A stretch of DNA of 7,946 nt from Christensenella sp. UBA1260 (GTDB taxonomy: Bacteria > Bacillota > Clostridia > Christensenellales > CAG-917). Made by a program: the position numbers and the translations under genes. This document shows, in pieces, positions 1-4,676 of the stretch (position 1 is the stretch's first letter; the number at the start of each line of letters is the position of its first letter). The notes under the pieces are model-generated. The model was not told the DNA's origin. It ran no database searches and was given only the letters and a program-made list of their open reading frames with translations. The stretch lies in assembly GCA_002308155.1 (NCBI GenBank), contig DBVQ01000033.1, forward strand, positions 1 to 7,946, written 5' to 3'.

Positions 1-157
1 GTTCCCTCGTTGGAGCGGGAGTTCGCAGATAGCTTTCGCAATCCACGTTCCCTCGTTGGAGCGGGAGTTCGCAGATAGCTTTCGCAATCCACGTTCCCTC
101 TGGAGCGGGAGTTCGCTGATAGCTTACGCAATCCGCGTTCCCTCGTTGGAGCGGGAG
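1..157. repeat. Tandem repeat array (about 46-base unit) copying the tRNA-Gly 3' end
   Basis: Units start at 1, 47 and 93, with a partial fourth at 137-157 that is the 3' end of the real tRNA gene plus its first downstream bases. Units 1 and 2 are identical over 46 bases. Unit 3 is 44 bases: it lacks GT after GTTCCCTC and has three substitutions. Every unit contains TGGAGCGGGAG, which read on the minus strand is CTCCCGCTCCA, the last 11 bases of the tRNA including discriminator and CCA. The array lies directly downstream of the tRNA and is cut by the left window edge, so its full length is unknown. It contains no gene. It may come from replication slippage or from repeated recombination at a tRNA 3' end; the sequence does not decide between these. 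Confidence 0.9.
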
Positions 158-221
158 ACGGGATTCGGACCCGCGACTTCCACCTTGGCAAGGTGGCATT
201 CTACCACTGAATCACTCCCGC
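147..221 (-). tRNA. tRNA-Gly (anticodon GCC), CCA encoded
   Basis: Reading the minus strand from 221, the gene begins GCGGGAG and ends CTCCCGC, which pair perfectly as the acceptor stem (151-157 with 215-221). A T discriminator at 150 and a genomically encoded CCA at 147-149 follow. The anticodon arm is CCACC-TTGCCAA-GGTGG with GCC at 187-189. The T arm contains GGTTCGAATCC, and the D arm has the normal AGTGGTA loop. It decodes GGC and GGU glycine codons. Its own promoter lies between it and ispA. The last 11 bases recur in the downstream tandem array. Confidence 0.97.
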
Positions 222-237
222 AAGCGATTGCTTATCT

Positions 238-266
238 AATATATCAAACAACTTTGGATTTTGCAA
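238..266 (-). promoter_or_regulatory. SigA-type promoter of tRNA-Gly
   Basis: On the minus strand a -35 box TTGCAA (261-266) is followed by a 17-base spacer and a -10 box TATATT (238-243), preceded by TG plus one base (extended -10). Transcription would start near 231, about ten bases before the mature tRNA 5' end, which suits a tRNA promoter. I see no clear intrinsic terminator between the ispA stop (294) and this promoter, so read-through from ispA into the tRNA is possible. Confidence 0.65.
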
Positions 267-293
267 CCTATTTTTTAAACTTTTTTCAAATGC

Positions 294-1106
294 TCAATTC
301 TTGCGCGCGGCAAGATACTCGGCAAAGTCCACAAGCTCGTCTGCGTTTTTGAGCAGCCTTGCGCACTTCACTGCTTCGCTTGTTTCAAAAGCCAAAAGTC
401 GCTCTGTCTCTTCTCTGCCGATTACGTTTATGATAGACGGCTCTCCGTCATCATCAAGAAGGTCATCCGCAAGCTGAAACGCAAGTCCTAAATGGCGCGC
501 GTACGCGCTCACACTTTCAAGCGCACGTTCGTCCGCACCTGCAAGGCGCGCGCCCGCTCGCATGCTCGCGACAATCAGTGCGCCCGTCTTTTGAGAATAC
601 ATCTCAAGATACTCATCTCTCGTCTTGCAGCCGGCAAGATCTTTCACTTGTCCGTCCACCATTTTGCCTGCTCCGGTCAATATCTCCTCTGCGGCATTGA
701 CAAAGCACTCGCCCTTTCCTTTTGCTATCTTGAAGAGATGTCGAGCAGCCTCCGTGAGAAGCGCATCCCCAGTGAGCACTCCGTTTGCCTCGCCATACTT
801 TTTGTGCACGGAGAGTTTGCCTCTGCGATAGTCGTCATTGTCCATCGCCGGAAGGTCATCATGCACGAGCGAATATGAATGCACAAGTTCAACTGCATAC
901 GCAAGCGCAAGCGCGTCCGAGCATAATGCGTCCCCGACCGCGAGCGCGCCCAAGCGCACAAGCATCGGGCGGATGCGTTTGCCTCCGTCCACCGTCGCAT
1001 AGAGCATCGCGTCTTCAAGCGCAAAACTCCCCTCTCGCAAAGTACGCTCCAAATATTCTTGGAACATTGCAAGGTATTCCGTTTTTGAAATTGCGGAAAG
1101 TTTCAT
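294..1106 (-). CDS. ispA: Farnesyl diphosphate synthase (IspA-type polyprenyl synthetase)
   Basis: 270 residues. This cytoplasmic enzyme condenses IPP with DMAPP and then GPP to make C15 farnesyl diphosphate, the precursor of undecaprenyl phosphate and quinone side chains. Visible motifs: GGKR (41-44), the first aspartate-rich motif DDLPAMD (83-89) with the two-residue insertion of bacterial type II FPP synthases, Tyr78 five residues upstream, RRG (94-96), GQVKD (152-156), KTG (173-175), and FQLADDLLD (210-218) as the second motif. The protein is somewhat shorter than the usual 290-300 residues. After the second motif the chain passes from DDDGEPS straight to INVIGREE, so the loop usually resembling GK..GSD..N.KTTY is absent. 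The reading frame is unbroken. The start ATG lies one base after the xseB stop, with no clear Shine-Dalgarno sequence, so translation is probably coupled. In Bacillus dxs follows; here a tRNA does. Confidence 0.93.
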   Translation of the reverse strand: MKLSAISKTEYLAMFQEYLERTLREGSFALEDAMLYATVDGGKRIRPMLVRLGALAVGDALCSDALALAYAVELVHSYSLVHDDLPAMDNDDYRRGKLSVHKKYGEANGVLTGDALLTEAARHLFKIAKGKGECFVNAAEEILTGAGKMVDGQVKDLAGCKTRDEYLEMYSQKTGALIVASMRAGARLAGADERALESVSAYARHLGLAFQLADDLLDDDGEPSIINVIGREETERLLAFETSEAVKCARLLKNADELVDFAEYLAARKN

Positions 1107-1107
1107 A

Positions 1108-1326
1108 TCAGTCGAGATTGAGTTCCGTCGTCACGTTTTTGATATCGTCAACGAGAAGAGCAAGTTTGCCTTTCTCTGCTTTCAAATCTTCAATGCAAAT
1201 CTTTGAAAGTTCGATGCCCTTTTCAAATGCCTTGATGGCTTCGTCAAGAGGCAGGTCGCCTTCCAACTTTTTGACGATGGATTCGAGCTCCTTCAATGCT
1301 TCTTCAAACTTTTTGATTTCAGCCAT
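1108..1326 (-). CDS. xseB: Exodeoxyribonuclease VII small subunit
   Basis: 72 residues, the normal size for XseB. It is a small helical-hairpin protein that assembles in several copies with XseA to form exonuclease VII, which degrades single-stranded DNA from both ends into oligonucleotides. The family pattern FEEALKELESIVKKLEGDLPLDEAI (near residue 7 onward), followed by FEKGIELSKIC, is clear; the conserved part is LE.IV..LE.G.L.L.EA...FE.G..L. The start ATG lies two bases after the xseA stop, and AAGGAG in the last xseA codons is its ribosome binding site. The gene ends one base before ispA. The order xseA-xseB-ispA is common in Bacillota and other bacteria. Confidence 0.95.
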   Translation of the reverse strand: MAEIKKFEEALKELESIVKKLEGDLPLDEAIKAFEKGIELSKICIEDLKAEKGKLALLVDDIKNVTTELNLD

Positions 1327-1328
1327 AA

Positions 1329-2543
1329 TTACTCCTTGTTGAGTTTTATACTTTCGACGGTTGCAATTGCATAGCCGTCGCTACCTGTTGCTTTGAGTTT
1401 GTCTCCGACTTTGAGTTTCGCCACACCGCTCACGGTTGCGTCTCCTCTTTCAAGACGGAAGTATCCACGCTTCAATATTTTGAGAGGACTCAGATTGTCG
1501 AGTGCTCCGATGAGTCTGCTTGACTTTGCGTCCGCCTGTTCAAGTTTCAAGTTCACGGCGGCAGTCGCTCTGTCAATGAGTCTTGTCACCTTGTATGCTC
1601 TTCCCGTATAAAAGTCACTTGCCTGTGAGAGCAAAGTTTTGCACGCGAGTTGTGTCTTTGTGGTCGCAATCTCAAACTTGTGAACAGCGTTTCTCTTCAA
1701 ACTTGCCATCGCATCTTTGAGACCGTCAATCATCGCATAGTAGTCAAACGCAATGAGTTCGCCCGCAGCCGTAGGAGTTGCCGCACGCGCATCGGCAACG
1801 AAATCGCAGAGAGAAAAATCCGTCTCATGACCAACCGCCGAAACGACAGGGGTCTTCATTTCATACACCGCCCTCACCAACTCTTCATCATAAAACGGAG
1901 CGAGGTCCTCAAGGCTTCCGCCACCTCTTGCGATGATGATGACGTCATAGCCAAGCGCATCGACGAGCGGAAGAATCTTTGCAATTTCATGTCCCGCCTC
2001 CTCGCCTTGGACGCGGACGTCCTTGACCACAATATTGATGATTGGGTTCTTGCGTCTCACCGTCGTGACGATATCTCTGATGACTGCGCCGGTTTTTGAA
2101 GTGACCACAAGAACGTTCTTGACATACTCCGGAATCGGTTTTTTGTGAGCCTCATCAAACAGCCCTTCCGCCGTCAACTTGGCTTTCAGTTTTTCAAACT
2201 CAAGTGCGAGTGCGCCCATGCCTGCGGGTTCGATGGACGTCACTTGCAAAGAGAGTCTACCTCCCTTCACGTAGTAATCAAGTGAACCTTTGACAATCAC
2301 GCCCTCGCCATCTTTGGGCTGATATGTCTTTGCTGCATTGAAACATACGCAAGATATTTGCGACTGCTTATCCTTCAAAGTGAAGTATGCATGCGGACCA
2401 CTGAACTTAAAGCCAGACACTTCGCCAAACACCAAAAGCCCCTTGAATATAGGGGAATCCATGCAAGCCTTAATTGTAAGGTTTACTTCTGTGACAGAAA
2501 TGGCATTTTGCAGAAACGGCACTTTATCTAGCATAATCGGCAC
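1329..2543 (-). CDS. xseA: Exodeoxyribonuclease VII large subunit
   Basis: About 404 residues from a GTG at 2543, or 401 from an ATG at 2534. I prefer the GTG because GGAAG sits five bases upstream of it but 14 from the ATG. A longer reading to 2660 would start inside a terminator hairpin and adds no family sequence. Numbered from the ATG, an N-terminal OB-fold single-strand-binding domain (about 9-105) contains FGEVSGFK and AYFTLKD. The catalytic core has ARGGGSLEDL (202-211), AVGHETDF (233-240) and DARAATPTAA (248-257). A helical coiled region that would hold XseB follows, then the hallmark LSPLKILKRGY (348-358). The enzyme degrades single-stranded DNA in repair and recombination. The gene overlaps nothing upstream and couples to xseB downstream. 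Confidence 0.95.
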   Translation of the reverse strand: MPIMLDKVPFLQNAISVTEVNLTIKACMDSPIFKGLLVFGEVSGFKFSGPHAYFTLKDKQSQISCVCFNAAKTYQPKDGEGVIVKGSLDYYVKGGRLSLQVTSIEPAGMGALALEFEKLKAKLTAEGLFDEAHKKPIPEYVKNVLVVTSKTGAVIRDIVTTVRRKNPIINIVVKDVRVQGEEAGHEIAKILPLVDALGYDVIIIARGGGSLEDLAPFYDEELVRAVYEMKTPVVSAVGHETDFSLCDFVADARAATPTAAGELIAFDYYAMIDGLKDAMASLKRNAVHKFEIATTKTQLACKTLLSQASDFYTGRAYKVTRLIDRATAAVNLKLEQADAKSSRLIGALDNLSPLKILKRGYFRLERGDATVSGVAKLKVGDKLKATGSDGYAIATVESIKLNKE

Positions 2544-2565
2544 TTTATCTTCCTTTTTTGCAGTT

Positions 2566-2596
2566 ATACGCTGATTTTTAAGCATTTTTAGCGTAT
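2566..2596 (-). promoter_or_regulatory. Short inverted repeat in the xseA leader
   Basis: Seven-base arms ATACGCT (2590-2596 on the minus strand) and AGCGTAT (2566-2572) surround an A-rich 17-base spacer. It lies about 20 bases upstream of the xseA ribosome binding site. It could be a weak leader hairpin or a dimer-binding site. The arms are short and no U tract follows, so it is not a terminator. Confidence 0.25.
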
Positions 2597-2616
2597 TTTT
2601 CAGTGTTATTTTAATG

Positions 2617-2678
2617 AAAAAACCCTGAAATATCATACATTTGTTTGATAAGTCGCCCAAATGAAGGAATATTCAGGG
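2617..2678 (-). terminator. Composite hairpin with U tract after nusB (probable intrinsic terminator or attenuator)
   Basis: Fifteen bases after the nusB stop, the minus strand has an outer arm CCCTGAATAT (2669-2678) matching ATATTTCAGGG (2623-2633), which pairs apart from one extra A. Inside it is a second perfect stem, CATTTG (2658-2663) with CAAATG (2638-2643), around a 14-base loop. Six T residues (2617-2622) follow the outer stem directly. The arrangement looks like a long two-tier intrinsic terminator. The large interior loop makes it less certain than a simple hairpin. Confidence 0.6.
2632..2660 (-). promoter_or_regulatory. Candidate promoter of xseA-xseB-ispA
   Basis: TTGGGC (2655-2660) and TATGAT (2632-2637) are 17 bases apart on the minus strand. 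The -10 matches at 5 of 6 positions, the -35 at only 3 of 6. It lies inside the hairpin described for the nusB end. A second possibility, ATGATA with TAAAAT (2608-2613) at the same spacing, overlaps it. If the hairpin terminates transcription, some promoter must exist here, but I cannot choose between these. Confidence 0.3.
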
Positions 2679-2692
2679 GAATTAACGGGATT

Positions 2693-3088
2693 TCAGTTTA
2701 TTGCTTTTGCAACTTTTGCAAGCACTCCATTCACAAATGCTCCGGATTTGTCTGTTCCGTACTTTTTGGAAAGCTCAACTGCTTCATTGATTATTACAGG
2801 AACGGGAGCGGTTTTCTCGCCAAGTTCATAGGTTGCAAGCAAGAGCACTGCGAGGTCCGGACGATAGATTCTGTCAAGAGTGTAACTGTCAAGATTGGCT
2901 TCAATCGTCTTCTTCAAAGACTCCTCGTTTGCGAGCACGCCTGCGTATGTGTTTGCAATAAACTCTTTGTCGTCATCAGTCAGATCTGCGTCGGCAAGCA
3001 AAAGTTCAAGAGTGCCATCATTGGCAACTCCATAGAACGTGTACTCAAACACTAGTTTGAAAACCGACTCTCTTGCAACTCTTCTCAT
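2693..3088 (-). CDS. nusB: Transcription antitermination factor NusB
   Basis: 131 residues, an ordinary NusB length. NusB binds the boxA RNA of rRNA operons together with S10 (NusE) and, with other Nus factors, keeps RNA polymerase processive. The all-helical fold shows an N-terminal RRVARESVFKLVFEY (2-16), the RNA-binding arginine-rich start of the family. It also has DLAVLLLATYEL (78-89) and the C-terminal block VPVIINEAVELSKKYG (96-111) followed by DKSGAFVNGVL (113-123), the strongest family signature. The ATG is three bases after the stop of the Asp23-family gene and has no clear Shine-Dalgarno sequence, so it is probably translated by coupling from the promoter at 3426-3454. A hairpin with a U tract follows its stop. 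Confidence 0.96.
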   Translation of the reverse strand: MRRVARESVFKLVFEYTFYGVANDGTLELLLADADLTDDDKEFIANTYAGVLANEESLKKTIEANLDSYTLDRIYRPDLAVLLLATYELGEKTAPVPVIINEAVELSKKYGTDKSGAFVNGVLAKVAKAIN

Positions 3089-3091
3089 AAC

Positions 3092-3406
3092 TTATTGAAG
3101 AACGCTGACGCTCACGACTTCGACGTCGATGCTGCCGACGCGGAATCTTGTTGCGCTCTCGATTTCTCCCTTGACTTTCTCTTGGACGGAGGCGACAGTT
3201 GCCGGCACGGTGTAGCCGAGTTCAACAACAACAGGAATACGAACGGACACCTTGTCGTTCTCAAGGAACTCAACTTCGATGCCGCTCTTCTTGTAGCGCT
3301 TCGGGTCAGCAACGAACGCACCCTCGACTTCGACGATGGCATCGCTGACTATTGACTTGATGACGCTCTTGAAAACTGCGATATTATTTTTGCCGTTGTT
3401 TTTCAT
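3092..3406 (-). CDS. Asp23/Gls24 (YloU/YqhY) family protein
   Basis: 104 residues, somewhat short for the family. The C-terminal half carries the Asp23 pattern: IPVVVELGYTVPATVASVQE (57-76), then VKGEIESATRFRVGSIDVEVVSV, where the family typically has G..IPEV...IQ..V...VE..TG..V..V.V.V. There is no signal peptide or membrane segment, so it is cytosolic. Asp23 proteins are small soluble proteins often linked to the cell envelope or its stress response; in Bacillus the homologue beside nusB is YqhY, whose gene follows accBC and which has been connected to acetyl-CoA carboxylase. Here accBC is absent, so that link cannot be assumed. The start is fixed by GGAGG (3411-3415) five bases upstream of the ATG. 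It is the first gene of the unit shared with nusB. Confidence 0.85.
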   Translation of the reverse strand: MKNNGKNNIAVFKSVIKSIVSDAIVEVEGAFVADPKRYKKSGIEVEFLENDKVSVRIPVVVELGYTVPATVASVQEKVKGEIESATRFRVGSIDVEVVSVSVLQ

Positions 3407-3425
3407 ATTGCCTCCGAACGAAAAT

Positions 3426-3454
3426 ATTATATCACAACAAAAATATTATATCAA
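3426..3454 (-). promoter_or_regulatory. Strong promoter of the Asp23-family gene and nusB
   Basis: On the minus strand TTGATA (3449-3454, 5 of 6 matches) and a perfect TATAAT (3426-3431) are separated by 17 bases, with TGA before the -10 (extended -10). Predicted start is near 3419, leaving a leader of only about 13 bases, which begins almost at the GGAGG ribosome binding site. Confidence 0.8.
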
Positions 3455-3474
3455 CAAAAAAAGCAGGCTTGCAA
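3445..3474 (-). promoter_or_regulatory. Second, upstream overlapping promoter candidate
   Basis: Another perfect TATAAT (3445-3450), again preceded by TGA, lies 19 bases upstream of the first. Its -35 would be TTGCAA (3469-3474) at an 18-base spacing, which lies inside the spoIIIA terminator stem. The block TGATATAATATTTT occurs almost identically twice, suggesting a short duplication. Its -10 shares bases with the -35 of the downstream promoter, so the two cannot be occupied together. Confidence 0.5.
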
Positions 3475-3499
3475 CTTTTTCTTTTTGTTGCAAGCCCGC
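3456..3499 (-). terminator. Intrinsic terminator of the spoIIIA operon
   Basis: The minus strand has a 13-base-pair stem, GCGGGCTTGCAAC (3487-3499) with GTTGCAAGCCTGC (3463-3475), including one G-T pair. The loop is 11 A-rich bases, and seven T residues (3456-3462) follow. It sits 30 bases after the spoIIIAH stop and separates the sporulation operon from the housekeeping promoter that follows. Confidence 0.95.
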
Positions 3500-3529
3500 G
3501 CTATCGTTTCTATGCAAAATATTTTGAGC

Positions 3530-4027
3530 TCAGTTGTACGGGATGATTTTTACGTCCGTCGCCTTGAAGGTTGTCTCTGCAACAACCGCCGCAAGAATCT
3601 GATTTGCTTGTTCAGCAGTCAGCTCCCCTGACCCGACGACTATGCTCACTCCCCCATCGCCGATTGTGACAATTGCATCGCCAAATCCTTTTGCCTTGAC
3701 AATGGTTTCAAGAGCAAGTTCTTGTTCCATGCGACTGACGATATCCGCCTTTTGTTTCTCGGCACTCTCCTTTGCAGAAGCGGTTGCGGTCTCAGAGTTT
3801 ACGATTGCGTCAAGATACAAAAACTCGGATTCTCTCGTCGATTCTCTGTCGCTCTTTGCCGCCGCAAAAAATGTTTGCGTGACGTTTTCGTTCGACGCAT
3901 TTTTGCTGCTCTCAGTCGCTGAGGTCAATTTGTCGTTGAGCACAAAGTTTAAAACTCCGGTCGCCACGAGCAATAGCACCATAACCGACAGCACGATTAT
4001 CTTTTTTGTTTTGGACTTCATTTTCAT
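3530..4027 (-). CDS. spoIIIAH: Stage III sporulation protein AH (channel ring subunit)
   Basis: 165 residues; the Bacillus subtilis protein has 218. SpoIIIAH is a mother-cell membrane protein whose extracellular part binds forespore SpoIIQ across the intermembrane space and forms part of the channel wall. The sequence shows a basic N-terminus, one membrane segment (about 9-30), a Ser/Asn-rich linker, and the characteristic QTFFAAAKSDRESTRESE (51-68). An Ala/Glu/Lys helix and a C-terminal ring-building (YscJ/FliF-like) domain ending TFKATDVKIIPYN follow. AGGAGG (4033-4038) is five bases before the ATG, the best ribosome binding site in this operon. The gene is 61 bases after spoIIIAG and last in the operon. 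Confidence 0.94.
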   Translation of the reverse strand: MKMKSKTKKIIVLSVMVLLLVATGVLNFVLNDKLTSATESSKNASNENVTQTFFAAAKSDRESTRESEFLYLDAIVNSETATASAKESAEKQKADIVSRMEQELALETIVKAKGFGDAIVTIGDGGVSIVVGSGELTAEQANQILAAVVAETTFKATDVKIIPYN

Positions 4028-4076
4028 ATATTCCTCCTATTTGGTCCGGGTATTATTTTGCAGTTTCCTGCGACGG

Positions 4077-4098
4077 TAGCGGACAGTTTCATCCGCTA
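4077..4098 (-). other. Hairpin spanning the spoIIIAG stop codon
   Basis: Seven-base arms TAGCGGA (4092-4098 on the minus strand) and TCCGCTA (4077-4083) pair perfectly around an eight-base loop, TGAAACTG. The first three loop bases are the spoIIIAG stop codon TGA. No U tract follows, so it is not an intrinsic terminator. It may affect mRNA stability or translation between AG and AH. Confidence 0.55.
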
Positions 4099-4508
4099 GA
4101 TTTTGAATAGACGCTCACGATTTGTTTGTCCACACCGAGTGCGGTTGCGGTGGCATCGAGAAGTCTGAGTCTGACGGTTATATCGCTTGCACCTTCCGCA
4201 ATCACGATGACACCGACGGTCTCCCCGTTGTTTTTTGTTATCATCGCACTCACGTCCCCCGCCCCGTCAATTTCGGCGAGCACGGATGAAAGCCTCGTCT
4301 CCTCCTCCGTCATCACACTTGCGCCGACAGTAGAGCTCAACTTTGAACCCGACTTGCTCAGGACATTAGAATATATGATGAGTGCCACCGCAATTATGAG
4401 TATCGCGATGATAATTTGTATATTTTTTATCCCTTTGAGTTTTGCAACAATCTTGCTTGATTTGAGTTTTTCAAAAGGCGTTTTTGTCCGCTCGTTTTCA
4501 ACCTGCAT
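4089..4508 (-). CDS. spoIIIAG: Stage III sporulation protein AG (short form, ring subunit)
   Basis: 139 residues against 229 in Bacillus subtilis. SpoIIIAG forms a large membrane-anchored ring of the SpoIIIA-SpoIIQ channel. A charged cytosolic start is followed by one membrane segment (about 29-46) and a linker. A ring-building domain (about 70-136) has TRLSSVLAEIDGAGDVSAMI (71-90), GVIVIAEGA (99-107) and a final strand IVSVYSKSSG. These blocks match the family, but only about eight residues (KNNGETVG) lie between the first two strands, where known homologues have a long insertion. In the B. subtilis ring that insertion makes the beta-triangle. GAGGAG (4514-4519) fixes the ATG and touches an upstream hairpin. 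The coding frame is intact, so this is a short protein rather than a truncated pseudogene. Confidence 0.9.
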   Translation of the reverse strand: MQVENERTKTPFEKLKSSKIVAKLKGIKNIQIIIAILIIAVALIIYSNVLSKSGSKLSSTVGASVMTEEETRLSSVLAEIDGAGDVSAMITKNNGETVGVIVIAEGASDITVRLRLLDATATALGVDKQIVSVYSKSSG

Positions 4509-4519
4509 ATTCGCTCCTC

Positions 4520-4535
4520 ACGCGCGCGTGCGCGT
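4520..4535 (-). other. CG-rich hairpin adjoining the spoIIIAG ribosome binding site
   Basis: On the minus strand ACGCGC, a four-base loop ACGC and GCGCGT form a perfect six-base-pair stem. Its last base is next to GAGGAG (4514-4519), the spoIIIAG Shine-Dalgarno sequence. The tract is alternating purine-pyrimidine. It shares CGCGCACGCGCGC with the neighbouring larger hairpin. Confidence 0.7.
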
Positions 4536-4538
4536 TAT

Positions 4539-4574
4539 TATATTGTACGGGCGCGCGTGCGCGCGTACAATATA
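4539..4574 (-). repeat. Inverted repeat with CG core in the spoIIIAF-AG gap
   Basis: Perfect 11-base arms TATATTGTACG (4564-4574 on the minus strand) and CGTACAATATA (4539-4549) flank 14 bases of CG-rich sequence. Part of that core can form four further C-G pairs, with two unpaired C residues. The whole would make a stem of about 15 pairs. No T run follows, so it is not an ordinary terminator. AT-rich outer arms around a CG core are unlike the surrounding sequence and could be a small mobile repeat or an RNA control element. Confidence 0.75.
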
Positions 4575-4598
4575 TAGATATTCAGCTGTTCAACATTT

Positions 4599-4676
4599 TC
4601 AAAAACCATACTGTTTGCTTGCATTTTTGACATCTCTCTTCGCCAAGATTTTTCGCGGGCTTTCGTCATTTTTCAT
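4599..4676 (-). CDS. Possible 25-residue small ORF between spoIIIAF and spoIIIAG (doubtful)
   Basis: An ATG overlaps the spoIIIAF stop in an ATGA, the same coupling found at AA-AB, AC-AD and AD-AE. It opens a reading frame of 25 codons ending at TGA (4599-4601). The peptide, starting MKNDESPRKILAKRD, is basic and hydrophilic, with no membrane segment. I recognise no family. An ORF this short can easily arise by chance, and no Shine-Dalgarno sequence is visible. I list it because the gap is otherwise long for this compact operon. Confidence 0.15.
   Translation of the reverse strand: MKNDESPRKILAKRDVKNASKQYGF

Noticed and set aside
1..157. CRISPR array
   Set aside because: Whole units of about 46 bases are repeated head to tail with no unique spacers, and the units copy part of a tRNA.
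56..352. Open frame of 98 codons on the plus strand across the repeats, the tRNA and the ispA end
   Set aside because: It reads through the tRNA gene antisense and the tandem array, with no ribosome binding site and no family resemblance.
492..878. Plus-strand frames over ispA, and other long plus-strand frames across the window
   Set aside because: They lie opposite well-identified genes, have no family resemblance, and are explained by codon bias of the minus-strand genes.
2544..2660. Longer xseA N-terminus starting at 2660
   Set aside because: The extra 39 residues do not resemble XseA, lack a ribosome binding site at the start, and overlap the hairpin and U tract after nusB.
4575..4640. 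Internal promoter in front of spoIIIAG (TTGAAA with TATCTA or TATATT)
   Set aside because: The -10 options match poorly at acceptable spacings, and no convincing SigE or SigG pair is seen. An internal promoter is reported in the B. subtilis spoIIIA locus, but this sequence does not show one clearly.
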